This document shows, piece after piece, positions 43,070 to 53,710 of a stretch of 64,000 nucleotides of DNA (the first letter of the stretch is position 1; each line of letters begins with the position of its first letter). A program made the translations under genes and the position numbers. The DNA lies in NCBI GenBank assembly GCA_944470555.2, contig OX104129.1, positions 82,854,820 through 82,918,819 of the forward strand, in the 5' to 3' direction. This DNA is from Heterobilharzia americana. Its lineage: Eukaryota; Platyhelminthes; Trematoda; Strigeidida; Schistosomatidae. The notes beneath the pieces were generated by a model. That model ran no database searches and was not told the DNA's origin. It saw only the letters and a program-made list of their open reading frames with translations.

Positions 43070-43205
43070 GACACACTGACTGAGATTTAATGTGCTAACC
43101 ATGAAACCTGAAAGTTCTGAGTTTGATCCCTAACGGGGTAATGAGTGTGTACTGTTGAGAAGTTTTATAACAGGAAGAAACAGCTGTATACAGCTCCTCA
43201 TTATT
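43070..43205 (+). repeat. Hammerhead SINE family 2 (HH2), decayed copy e
   Basis: The head has a B-box-like gttctgagtttgatcccta. The ribozyme segment reads TTGAGAA in place of CTGAGGA, with stem II disrupted (gttttataacaggaa) and GAAACAGCTGTA retained. Not expected to cleave. Confidence 0.6.
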
Positions 43206-43221
43206 TAATAGTTCTCGTTAT

Positions 43222-43325
43222 ATTAAGGATGGATCATGGCTAGCAGTGGAATCCAGGATGCGCATTTCGTCCTATTTAGGACTCATCAGCTGGATGTACC
43301 TGCTTCCCAGTGATATTGTTCCTAC
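43222..43325 (-). repeat. Sm-alpha-type hammerhead SINE, head-truncated
   Basis: Contains the linker ggtaggaacaatatcactggg, the full ribozyme and the 3' end gctagccatgatccatcctt. The tRNA-like head is missing, so the copy is 5'-truncated. Confidence 0.85.
43240..43300 (-). ncRNA. hammerhead ribozyme, complete core
   Basis: Minus strand. Stem I is ATCCAG/CTGGAT (six pairs). The core is CTGATGA. Stem II is GTCC/GGAC around loop taaata. Then GAAA, a minimal stem III ATGC/GCAT, and cleavage triplet ATC directly before CTGGAT. Every invariant nucleotide is present. The sequence matches the schistosome satellite-type (Sm-alpha) hammerhead layout, including the bulged GGTAC side of stem I used for tertiary contacts. 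Self-cleavage in a transcript is a fair inference. Confidence 0.88.
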
Positions 43326-43712
43326 CAATAGTTCTCCTTACCTAGAATTAATGATTCTTGATCAACAACTATTCAGGTGGAAATGTATCGAGATTAAGAA
43401 TAGATGAAAAGAAAGAGATAAGAAAACAGATTAACTGGAATACTTTAGTGTTGTAATTTGACTAAGTGAAGTGAATTAAAAATCTGATTTTCAATACATA
43501 GTTCTATTTTTTAAATATGCAAGACTTTAGCATAAAGATCTCATTGTATTTTGTTGAATTAAACGAACCTTTGGAAATTGAAACCAATGTCTAACGAACA
43601 CCGTAAAATAGGTCAGTTGTCTGGTATATTTGTATTATTAATAAACAAACCTAAACGGAGATACCATTGTACCTTAATTCTATAAGAAAATATACGTCTG
43701 TCTATAGCCTAA
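43326..43712. other. no recognisable feature
   Basis: AT-rich, nothing recognised. Confidence 0.4.
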
Positions 43713-44227
43713 GTCTTTGTAAAAACTGGAGCAGAATCACGCTCCTGTACACCCACAGCAAGCAAAAATATTAGGCCGCATCATTCTGGAGAGACTAAAC
43801 GATGCGATACATTCAAAACTACCACCACAACAGGCTGGCTGGCTGGCTGGATTCACGAAGTACAATTCATGTGCGGAACAAATCACAACGCTATGCCACG
43901 CATCAACACAGAACAGAGTATAGAATGACAGTCAACTCAACTCTATCTCTACTTCATCAACTTTGAAAAAGCCTTCGACAGCGTCGAACAACAAACAATT
44001 TCGCAGGCAGTTGCTTCAACACTACGGTTTTAGTGCCACAAACCTTCAACAACCTCATTCAACAAGTATATGAAGATGCCACATGCTAGCCAAGTAATTC
44101 ACAATGGAAAGCTCAGTGATGCTTTTGAAGTGAAGTGAAGACAGGAAGTAGTAAGACAAGGCTGTCTACTATAATGACCGATGATCTTCCTGATTGTGGT
44201 CGACTGGATCTCGGAAGATACTTTGAA
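43713..44227 (+). mobile_element. RTE-B copy 14, RT part
   Basis: Starts in C-K-N-W-S-R-I-T-L-L near 43716, passes L-G-R-I-I-L-E-R-L-N-D-A, E-K-A-F-D-S-V-E near 43970 and F-N-N-L-I-Q-Q-V-Y-E-D-A-T-C. It ends after a small deletion at cggaagatact. The rest of the element resumes at 44518. Confidence 0.8.
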
Positions 44228-44517
44228 TTTATGAAGTTTGAACAAATATTCACTTTTAGACAGTAAAAAAGGTTGTTGTTAAATTTAATTCAAGATTTCA
44301 TGGCAAACGAATAATATGAGTGTAAATTAAATTTAAAAATGTACTTTGTTTGATCTATAACATGAAGAAATGATCTATAAAGGTGCTGTTACATCATCTT
44401 AATGGCTTTTTTTTAGCGTAACTCAATGCAAAAGAGTTCATAATTGCAATACTGAATTTTAAGTGAAGAAAAATGTTGAAAAGTTTTATGTAGAGCATTG
44501 GTATTTTCATTTATTAA
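44228..44517. other. unrelated AT-rich segment between two RTE-B pieces
   Basis: About 290 bases without similarity to RTE-B or other repeats here. They replace the RTE-B portion encoding the end of RT and the Gln-rich segment. Confidence 0.5.
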
Positions 44518-44955
44518 CAGCTGCCACCTACGCTCACTCGATACTGACACTGAAGATTAGATCAGATCAGATCAGATGTCTAGAATAATAAGAATGAGAA
44601 AGGAGGAACTTTGACTGGCTGGCTGATTAGCGACGAACCAACCAAGACGCTGTCGCCCAACAAATATTCAGACGAAGAAAATGAAGATGGACTTGATTGG
44701 ACATATACTGAGAAGATCATCCGGAGATATCACACGCCAGGCCAGGCCATACCCTCGAGTAGAATCCAAATGGGAAACGACCAGTTGTGCGTCTGAGATG
44801 AGGGTGACATGGAGGAGATGATGTGAGGAAGAAATGAAAGCTTGTGCGCAGTTGCGGATTCAGGTTTTGATGACTGCAGAGAAGGGAGTGCAATGGTGAC
44901 GTGCAACTGAAGTCCTATGTTCTACTAAGAACCCAAGGGACAAATAATAATAAAT
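44518..44955 (+). mobile_element. RTE-B copy 14, 3' part
   Basis: Resumes at cagctgccacctacgctcac, with the gacactgaagatt block shared with copies 5 and 6, and ends with aagaacccaagggacaaataataataa. Probably the same original insertion as 43713-44227, but two separate insertions cannot be excluded. Confidence 0.8.
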
Positions 44956-45039
44956 TTGGTACTTTCGATACAGTCTAAAGATGCATTTTATTTTAATGTA
45001 TTTTTGAGATGAGTGGGGATTTTTAATTTAGAAGTAGTA

Positions 45040-45170
45040 CTCATCATGGACTGACATTAGTTGGGGAACCATTGGAAATCTGGGAGCACTGGACAGCTGT
45101 TTCATCCGACTAGTATGGGACTCCTCAGCAGTACGCACCCATGACCGACCCAGTGGCTGAATGGTTAATA
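45040..45170 (-). repeat. Hammerhead SINE family 2 (HH2), copy f
   Basis: Minus strand. Head near 45165-45145 (cagccactgggtcgg complement), then TACTGCTGAGGA and GTCC with GGAT, GAAA, CAGCTGTC and CAGTGC. Stem I ACTG/CAGT is perfect. Stem II closes with a G-U and has a longer loop. Tail aatgtcagtccatgatgag. Confidence 0.7.
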
Positions 45171-45254
45171 CATTCCATTTTAGTTTATCTATTAGATGCG
45201 TCATACAGTGTAACAGTATTATTTAATTACTGGGTTTCAATTCACTGTTCACAG

Positions 45255-45870
45255 TCTTATCATGATAACTCGTCAACTATGAGACATGATTTTTGTTATT
45301 CTAGTTTTCTCACCTTCTTGGTGATATAAGTAATAGGATTTTGCATGTATCCATTCAAGTAATCACCACTCCAGCTAATTAGGCTTCTTCATATTGGTTG
45401 AGGTGGCTTTTTTTCATAAATGTAGGAACTTAATTCGTTCGTTACCTTACTAGCTCCTGGAGTGGTCCATTGCGTAGCTCTAAACCAGCCTTACTGGAAT
45501 TTCTAGGTAATGTCTCTAAGATACCTTCCAAACTAAGTCGAAATTGGTAGATCTTAGTAAGATAAAGAAAGTAGAAATGTGCTGAACCTCAGTTGCACAT
45601 GCAATTACACACAACTGCGCAATAGAATTTCACGGAAAAACAATACTGAAAATAAACTTAGTGAGGTAGAGAGAGTGATTGATAACTGAATCTTTGTTTA
45701 TCGAATCAACACCAAACACATGCAACAGGAATACTTCAGTACCCGTTGTGGATATATGCAAAATCCTATTACTTATATCACCAAGAAGGCGAGAAAACTA
45801 GAATAACATAAACCAAGTCTCATAGTTGACGAGTTATCATGATATGGTTGTGGACAGTAAACTGTAATCA
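45255..45870. mobile_element. PLE-6 relic with about 110-bp inverted arms
   Basis: Arms 45255-45352 and 45752-45870 are inverted copies (tcatgataactcgtcaacta, ttctagttttct, atataagtaataggattttgc against their complements). The spacer resembles the end of the PLE endonuclease frame (gaggtagagagagtgattga, tttgtttatcgaatcaacac, as in PLE-2). No intact frame. Confidence 0.65.
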
Positions 45871-46861
45871 TTCTACTGTACAAGATATATAATTCACAAT
45901 CGTATTTTAAGTATAAATGAGTCTGAAGCTTCTCATATCGAATTGAGTGAAATCGAAATGTACTCATCAACTACTTGCAATTTCATATAGTAGGCAATAA
46001 GTCATATCTATTGTGTCAGGACTGATGATGCGATCTGGTAACCCATTCTTTGATATGTGGAGCGAGATTCAAACCTTAGACTCACTGCTTAAGTCTCAAC
46101 TTCCTAGACCAAGAAACCAGAGTAGTCCGACGCATGGATAATACTAAATGAAAACGTATCAGTTTCTCTTATATATTTTCTAATGTTTAGAGAATAATAA
46201 GCCAGTTGAGGTTGAGAAACCATCGTTAAAGTTGCATTTTTACTTTTTTTCGAGTTTTACTGATTTTTGAACAAATTGTTTCTTTTAGAATCCAATTGAA
46301 TGATCAATTTTTATCAAAGAGCTTTGCGTAATGTTACTTTACCACAAATAGACTCAAAGGATACAAGGAATCAGCTGAAAAATCGCTAAACCTAAGATGC
46401 AAGGATCACAAGTTTACATACTTCTAATCATTCATATTTTTACCAATATATTAACAATTCAGTCAATCATTATGTGATGATGTGAATATTCTATGCACTA
46501 CCCTCATACAGAGTGGCTGACCTTTTTATTCTAAATGCTTTCATAGTGTTCCTTAGGGAATATTTATAGACTGGTGCATAAAAATTACACATACATCATG
46601 ATTTATGTGATTGTGGAAAGCTGGTAATTCATGAAGACCAGGTCTGTAGGTAATTTGAATTATCATAAACTAGTTTACCTAAAGAAACATTTTATAAAGT
46701 TAAATTTGTGCACTACTCATTTCAGAAGAATTCATTGGAAAAGGGGCTTCCTTTTTTAACAGATTTCTAATATTTCAGGCTATTAGAGATTAGATATGTA
46801 GTATTCCCAGTGTATTTAAGTGTAGTGACAGGGACAAGTTTAATGAATAATTTCAAAAAGG
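45871..46861. other. no recognisable feature
   Basis: AT-rich. A faint tRNA-like B-box (ggtttgaatctcgc, minus strand near 46070) may mark a very old SINE; not called. Confidence 0.4.
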
Positions 46862-48292
46862 GTGACAAAATATTAGGCCCCATCATCCTGGAGAGACTAA
46901 ACGATGCGATACATTCAAAACTATCACCACAACGGACTGGCTGGCTGGTTGGATTCAGGAAGTACAAATCATGTGCGGAACAAATCACAACGCTATGCCA
47001 CTCATCAACACAGAACAGAGTATAGAATGACAGTCAACTCAACTCTATCTCTACTTCATCGACTTTGAAAAAGCCTTCGACAGCGTCGACTGAGAAAGCA
47101 TTTGGCAGGCAGCTTCTTGAACATTACGGTTTTAGTGCCACAAACCTTCATCAACCTCATTCAACGACTATATGAAGATGCCACATGCCAGCCAAGTAAT
47201 TCACAATGGAAAGCTCAGTGATGCGTTTGAAGTGAAGACAGGAAGTAGTCAGACAAGGCTGTCTACTATAATGACCGATGATCTTCCTGATTGTGTTCGA
47301 CAGGACTGGATCATACAGCAAATAGTGAGGAGTGAGAAGAGGGGGATCCGATATACCGGGGAAAGATCCTAGAAGATTTAGATTTCGCAAACGATGACTT
47401 GTGTCCAATGTGTTGTGGCACAAGCTCGAAGATGTACAGCTGAAAACTAACAAGTTGACAGGAGAGATGAGGCAGGGCAGCGAAGGAAGACGGGACTTGC
47501 TTTGGTGAACGTAGAGAAGACAGAGGTGATGGAGATACCCAAACAACACTACCACCACCACCAACAACAACAACAAGCTGCAATCACGATGAACTGGAGA
47601 AACTTAAAGGAAGTAGTCTCTTTCACCCACCTTCCTATGCAGCACTGTTTCAACTACAGGCGGCACAGGTACAGACGAGGACGTCAAAGACAGCCAGGAT
47701 CGGAAACACAGCAACACAGGTAGGTGTTCATTAACCTGAAATCAGTGTGGAGATATACTGCACTCAACCAGCATAAAGCGTCAACAACATCCACATTTTC
47801 AACACCAACACCAGTCAAGTCAGTGCTTCTATGTGATGGTTGAGAGAATTGGCGCGTTACGAAGGGGATTTCTAACAAACTACAGACATTCATGAACAAC
47901 TGCCACCTACGCTGCCTCGTTGCTGAATATCAGATGGCTAGAATAGTAAGAATAAGCAACAAATAACTTTGGCTGATGACGAACTAACGAGGAAGCTGTC
48001 GCTGAACAATTATGCACTGGAAGGAAGTGGAGATGGATTGTATTGGACATACACTGAGAAGACGGACTGGGGACATCACGTGCCAGACCAGGTACTCTAG
48101 TGGAATCCCCATGGGAATTGACGATTTGGGCGTCCGAGGTTAGGGTGACATGGAGATCGTGTGAGGAAGAGATGAGAGGTTGTTGTCTGTCGTGGAGCCA
48201 CGTTGAGATTTCAGGGAAGAGAGTGGAATGGAGACGTGCTACTGAAGCTGTATGTGCCACTAGGAACCCAAGGGACAAATAACAATCATTAT
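46862..48292 (+). mobile_element. RTE-B copy 15
   Basis: Starts just before L-G-P-I-I-L-E-R-L-N-D-A. It has motif A near 47065 (E-K-A-F-D-S-V-D) and a catalytic box near 47385 reading F-A-N-D-D-L-C. The Gln-rich segment is at about 47545-47585, the C-terminal region follows to R-N-P-R-D-K near 48270, and the tail is short. It is nearly the inverted twin of 57185-58773. Confidence 0.9.
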
Positions 48293-48668
48293 TGACTAAT
48301 CTTAATTCAGATAAACGATCACAGAAACCAACAGTCAAATATTTTTAAGTGTTTTATCGATCTATACGTCTACGTAGTCCTAGTTACATATTCCCATCAT
48401 TTGTCACTGTTCTTCATTTCATGACATCAATTTGTTATAGGAGAATAGAATTCGTCCATAATTATTTATTATTGTGAAAGGAAAATCCGCTTATTCTATT
48501 GTTCATATAAACACGTCATTTATTATCCTGTAAAGCTTAATGTCCATATTGTCACTATTGTTACGAGGAAAGTGAAACCTATTGTTGTTACTTTACATAC
48601 AAAATACCAACAATTTAATATGATCTTGCATATAAGTGATCAACATATGAATTTATTTACTAATTAAG
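48293..48668. other. no recognisable feature
   Basis: AT-rich, nothing recognised. Confidence 0.4.
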
Positions 48669-48782
48669 TCCCGGTGGGAACAACATCACTCACTGGGAAG
48701 CAGGGACATCCAGCTCACGAGTCCCAAATAAAACGAAACGCACATCCTGGATTCCCCTGCTAACCACTATCCATCATTAAGA
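48669..48782 (+). repeat. Sm-alpha-type hammerhead SINE, head-truncated copy
   Basis: Linker cccggtgggaacaacatcac, ribozyme region 48704-48758, and end aaccactatccatcat. The core reads CTCACGA instead of CTGANGA and stem II is broken (aaaac for aggac), so it is inactive. Confidence 0.8.
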
Positions 48783-48892
48783 TAATTAGAACACAGGCAA
48801 TATCGAGGCATTCACACAGGAACCCATATGCCAATAGAGAGCGATCAATTCGGTCCAATCAACGACGGTATCATATAGAAATAATTATACTA

Positions 48893-49072
48893 AAACTATA
48901 CCCGTCGCATAAGAAGTGGCTATCGTGGATCGGTGGTGTAGTGGATAACGCCCGAGTCCGAATCCCGGTGGGGAACAACATCACTCACTGGGAAGTAGGT
49001 ACATCCAGCTCACGAGTCCCAAATAGGACGAGACGCGCATCCTGGATTCCACTGCTAGCCACGATCCGTCAA
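48893..49072 (+). repeat. Sm-alpha-type hammerhead SINE, copy with tRNA-like head
   Basis: Head at 48915-48970: cggtggtgtagtggataacg (A-box) and gagtccgaatcccggtgg (B-box). Then linker, ribozyme region 48997-49055 and end gctagccacgatccgtc. The core has CTCACGA and GAGA in place of CTGANGA and GAAA; stems I, II and III are otherwise kept. Catalysis is not expected. Confidence 0.85.
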
Positions 49073-49949
49073 TAAAGCGCCATTTCATCTAAAAGATGCT
49101 AATTAAACTGTTATTATTCATATTATACAATTACACTGTATCCTCTCTGTTGAGTAGGTGTACTGAAGAGAATGGCTTACGCTGTTAAATGTAGTAAAAA
49201 GAAGTGACAGTATGATTTTTAAAGCAAACTATTCTATCAGTAGTAAACTGCTATAACACTGATATACTTACTATACTATACTGCATAATCGAAATAATAA
49301 TCAAGTTATATTTAACGTTTGGCAGAGCTGTTATATTAGTCACTTTAAACTACATAAACATTTATCAAGAAGCAAATACGTTTTACTACCTTCAGAAATT
49401 TCTAAGTGAACAACAAATATCTTTTGTTATCAGTGAAAACGAAATAAGCAGGTTTGTTTAAAGATAACTAATACTTAATTTTTACACTTGATTCGATAAT
49501 ATGCTTAGTTGAATATACTACACCATCTATACAACACCACTTAAGTTTGTATTTCCATTTATGTGTCATAAGTCAGTTACAGAGATGAAAAGTATTTCAA
49601 ATGCATTGATAACTTAGCAATCATCCAAGTGCTGAAGATTAGTATTGACCAATCCATGAGAAATATGGGATAATGATGTGTAAAAAGGAGGTGTTACCAT
49701 AGAAAACTTGAATCCTGGCCATTAGGAATCGCTTTTATTATCAAATAGTTTGTAAAAGTAATTACAATTAAACAATCTATAGTTCGCTCCATTCAATAAC
49801 TGTTTGTTTTTTTAAATGATAGAGAAGAATATGCTGAGGTAATAATGATTCTAAACGCACTAAGGTATGCTTATTTGAAAAGGAAGTAAAATTTTAATAT
49901 ATTTTTATGTTTACACGTCAAAACCTATTGTCTGTTAGTTGGTTGGAGG
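49073..49949. other. no recognisable feature
   Basis: AT-rich, no recurring repeat recognised. Confidence 0.45.
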
Positions 49950-50115
49950 TAACCCACAGGAAGGCCTGTTTTAAACTAGGTTCCGCTCTTGTTGGCACTC
50001 ATCACCAAGGCGTATCTGCAAAGTTGGAGGAACTGATGTCCGCCCAGAGATACAAACCCGCGCTACCCAGTGTTATAGTCAGTGACATTACCACTGAGCT
50101 ATTCGGGCCATGATT
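49950..50115 (-). repeat. tRNA-derived SINE-like repeat (family T)
   Basis: Minus strand. Head ggcccgaatagctcagtgg with a clear A-box, a decayed B-box (gcgggtttgtatctc), and body gcagatacgcc followed by gagtgccaacaagagc. Inverted relative to the copy at 50458. Confidence 0.65.
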
Positions 50116-50254
50116 AACTTCAAGTAGAACTGGGTTACATACACTGATAAGTCTCTGAAGAGTAACCGATTTCATGTTATCTAGTCATGAGGGCTGATTG
50201 AATTTTATTGATGGTTTTACAGTTTAGCCACTAAGCTAGTTGGCAGAGTAGTCA

Positions 50255-50440
50255 AGTAGTGGAGAATATTTGTAACTCAGGTGGATGATCTTGGCTGCAT
50301 CGTGCTCTCTGAGATGGGTTGTTTAGCTGTGGAGCTTTCATCATCTTTCTAGACGACATCTTCACCACTAAGTTCAGTATGAAGTTCATACTGAAGTCAG
50401 TACTAAACAACTCAGCTCAGAGAACACAATGAATAGTCCA
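50255..50440 (-). repeat. PLE-3 terminal repeat fragment(s)
   Basis: Minus-strand match to 14185-14305 (cgtctagaaagatgatgaaa, aaacaacccatctcagagag). A short piece of the same block follows in plus orientation at about 50398-50432 (aacaactcagctcagagaac), again giving an inverted pair. Confidence 0.6.
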
Positions 50441-50457
50441 GTCCTAAGGAAGCTCAG

Positions 50458-50620
50458 TTGCAGCCCGAATAGCTCAGTAACAACGTCGCTGACTATAACA
50501 CTAGGCGTCGCGATTTGAAATGTCACAGAGATCATCAGTTCCCACAACATTGCAGATACACCTTTCGAACGAGTGCCAACAAGCACGAAAGTTAGATTCA
50601 GGGCTTCTTATCAATTCTCT
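50458..50620 (+). repeat. tRNA-derived SINE-like repeat (family T)
   Basis: agcccgaatagctcagtaac head, body gttcccacaacattgcagat and gagtgccaacaagcac. The same family as 661 and 49950. Confidence 0.65.
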
Positions 50621-51146
50621 CCACCTACCTAACATCTAGCAAAATGGACGGCGATTAGCAACCTCCTGGATTAGTGGCCACATTGCAAAAATTGTTAACA
50701 GAATTCAGTCAGCACTCTAGACTGGGCAACATTAGACTGGTTGCTATCCAGTAAGCAATCAACGCATGGAACCTATTGTCTTTTTTGCGTTGATCGCATT
50801 AATCTTTCTCGAAATAATACCAAAATAAAAACTTATCCTTGTGTTTTCATTAAGAGAATTATTTGTAATATTCTGTCCGCTTATAGCCTTTTATTTTCAA
50901 ACCTCGAATCTGGTTCTGAAACTTGAACTGAAAATACCTCATATATGCACAACTTTCACGAATATAAACACAGTCTAGGTCGACGGTAAAGTAACTTATC
51001 GTGACTAACTCCATAAAATGTGAAATTTTCCAGTAAGATTTATCTTGTCCACAATTTGATGCTGAAAATATTCTCCCACACAGGCAAATGATTTAAAACA
51101 TTGAATATCTATACTGAGTGATGACTGAAGGTAAAGTGGAAATTCG
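50621..51146. other. no recognisable feature
   Basis: A 14-base word, tctagactgggcaa, near 50718 recurs near 58929 but nothing larger is shared. Confidence 0.4.
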
Positions 51147-51222
51147 GACTGCGGCCGAATTCGAACCAGCGATCACCAGGTTTCCGGCCTGATACTCTAC
51201 CAACTGAGCTACAACATCCGAC
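51147..51222 (-). pseudogene. tRNA-like pseudogene or SINE head
   Basis: Minus strand. D-arm gctcagttggtagagt, anticodon stem TCAGG/CCTGG (five pairs) with loop ccggaaa, and T-arm gctggttcgaattcggc with a textbook B-box. The acceptor arm pairs poorly and the loop has C instead of U33, so a functional tRNA is unlikely. It resembles 24839-24913. Confidence 0.65.
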
Positions 51223-51647
51223 TACTGACCACAATTTTATCTGACTTCAATCACAGTGGGTTTCACTCGACTATCATATGAATTCATAAAATGTTACTGC
51301 CGCCTGATCGTATTCACACGAGCTGCCTGGTCAGAACGTCTCATCCTAATCCAATCATAGAAGGGGAGCATCATCTTGATTATCATTGTGACTATCCAAG
51401 ATAATAACCGTGGTTTGGCACCTGCATTCTATCGACTTTTAAAAGATTTTGTCAACTTATAAAATATGTTATATGTAATATATTAAATGAATTTCAGCGA
51501 ATCTGCTGTAATTAATGTTAAAAAGGGTGAACATTACATCAAAACATAAGTAATAGTAGAATGTTTTATAGTGAAAATGAAAATACGATGATTTGAAGAA
51601 TCCCCATTGTCGAAATGGGGAGATATATAAGTGAACAATTATATTAT
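51223..51647. other. no recognisable feature
   Basis: Nothing recognised before RTE-B copy 16. Confidence 0.4.
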
Positions 51648-52918
51648 ATTATTATTAGTCCCTTGGGTTCCTAATGGAACATACCACATCAGTAGCACGT
51701 CTCCATTCCACTCTCTTCTCTGAAATCTTCAAAACCTGGCTCCACGACAGCCCACAACCTCTCAATTCCTCCTCGCACCATCTCCTCCATGTCACCCTCA
51801 ACTCCCACGCACAACTCGTCACTTCCCATGGGGATTCCACTCGAGGGCCTGAAGCGTGATGTCCCCAGTCGGCCTTCTCAGTGTATGCCCAATCCATCTC
51901 CACTTCCTTCCAATGCATATTTGTTGGGTGATAGGTTCTTGGTTGGTTCGTTCCCAGAGCTCCTTCTTGCTTATCCTTATTATTCTGGCGATCTGATCTT
52001 CAGTAGTGAGCGTAAGCAGTTGTTGATCAATGTATGTAGTTTGTTGGAAATGCCTTTAGTAACGCGCCAAGTCTCTCAACCATCGCACAGAAGCACTGAC
52101 TTGACTGACAATAGTGTTGAAAATCCGGATCTTGTTCTGCATGCTGAGTGCAGTGCAGAAGATCTCCACACTGGTTTCAGGCTAATCAACGCCTGTCTTA
52201 CTGTCTTTCCAATTCTGACTTTGACATCCTCGTCTGTGCCTGTGCTGCCTGTAGTTGCAACAGTCCTTTCTAGATAGGTGGAGTAGGTTACTTCCCTTAA
52301 GTTTCTCCTGTTGATGGTAACTGGAGTTTGTTGTTGTTGTTGGAGTTGTTGGTTGGGTATCTTCATCACCTCTGTCTTCTCTATATTCACTTAAACTCCC
52401 ATCTTCGCTGCCCTGCCCTGCCCTGCCTCTTCCGTCAACTTGTTAGTTTTCTCCTGTACATCTTCAAGTTTATGTCACATCAGACACAAGTCATCGTTGG
52501 CGAAATCCAGATCATCTGGGTTCTTTTCCACAGTCCAGCCAGCGTATCCCCCTCTTCTTGCTCCCCACTGTTTCATGCATGATCCAGTCCAGTCGAACAA
52601 AATCAGGAATATCATGGGGGATAGTAGACGGCAGTCTTGTCTCACTCCTGTCTTCACTTCACTTCAAAAGCATCACTGAGCTTCCCATTGTGAATTACTT
52701 GGCTGGCATGTGGCATCTTCATATAGTTGTTGAATGAGGTTGATAAAGGTTTGCGGTACTCCGTAGTAATGAAGCAGTTTCCAAATTACCTCTCGGTCAA
52801 CGCTGTCAAAGGCCTTCTCAAAGTCGATGAAGTTGAGTTAGAGAATTGAGTTGACTGCCATTCTATACTCTGTTCTATGGTGATGCGTAGTGTAGCGTTG
52901 CAATTTGGTCCGCATAAG
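51648..52918 (-). mobile_element. RTE-B copy 16
   Basis: Minus strand. RT motif A near 52830 (E-K-A-F-D-S-V-D), motif B G-V-R-Q-D-C-R-L-L-S-P near 52650, and catalytic box D-L-D-F-A-N-D-D-L-C-L-M near 52490. The Gln-rich segment lies near 52345, R-R-A-T-D-V-V-C-S-I-R-N-P-R-D near 51690-51660, and the tail complement tattatattattattagtc before it. Among the least diverged RTE-B copies here, with frames such as 52076-52390 long open. Confidence 0.9.
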
Positions 52919-53049
52919 CGAACAATGTTGTTTTGCAATTAGCTGTCATAAATACACTTTTCACAACAGAAATACAAAGTATACATCAAAATTTATGGAC
53001 ATTAAATACTAACTGACAGAGTGATGATTACGTAACCTGTGTGTTGTCG
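52919..53049. other. short spacer between RTE-B copy 16 and RTE-A copy 2
   Basis: AT-rich; nothing recognised. Confidence 0.4.
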
Positions 53050-53710
53050 CAGAAGAAGAAACTTGGGTGCTGACAGAGTTATGAGGGCAGTTGACACTTC
53101 CCGGCTGCCCACACCGTGGAAGGCTATTTCTTCTTAAGGTACCTGAAAGAGATTTGTGTGACCGCAGAGCTCATCGGACATCTGCTTGAGGCCTGTCACA
53201 CCCAGCCTTTTGAGTATGATTATTCTGAACTTTTGTATTTTTGGGGCCGGATGGTCGAAATGAAACGACGAGTGAACCAACACCGCCGGCCCGGCAGACC
53301 GTGGGGCGTGGTGGAGTGTGTAATTTTTGGGGCCGACCTTTCCTAACCCCCCCTTCCACTGAGAAGGCAGCATCAGCTTGGCACTGCTGGTCATCCAAGG
53401 GAAACACCTTACTGCTGTCACACCCCATCCAGCTAGCAGCAGTATGACTTCGCCCTCAGACCCCCCATCATAGTGTAGTAATTTACACCACAACGGTAAC
53501 TGTTTTTTGTCTAACCACTATCGAACAGACGTTTCTGGTATGGTAGGACCTCGAGGGAACAAGCGTTCCACCAGCATAGCTCGTCGGGTCATTGTGAAAT
53601 GCAAGCCCGACCACCACGTCAGGGTAGCAGCTATCGGTCGCAGGACATACTTCAAAGCCACTGTCGGCTATGCTCATACTTTTATGACTTCTTGTAGGTG
53701 TGACCATTAC
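53050..53710 (-). mobile_element. RTE-A copy 2, 5' region only
   Basis: Almost identical to 39494-40075, then extends further 5' to about 53700. It starts abruptly inside the N-terminal ORF (S-T-Q-V-S-S region, near 53050), so the endonuclease, RT and 3' end are absent. The 53134-53493 minus frame (119 residues) is the longer form of the 39572-39859 frame. The 53483-53707 frame holds C-Y-P-D-V-V-V-G-L-A-F-H-N-D-P-T-S-Y-A-G-G. A 5'-only piece is not what plain 5' truncation produces. Confidence 0.85.
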
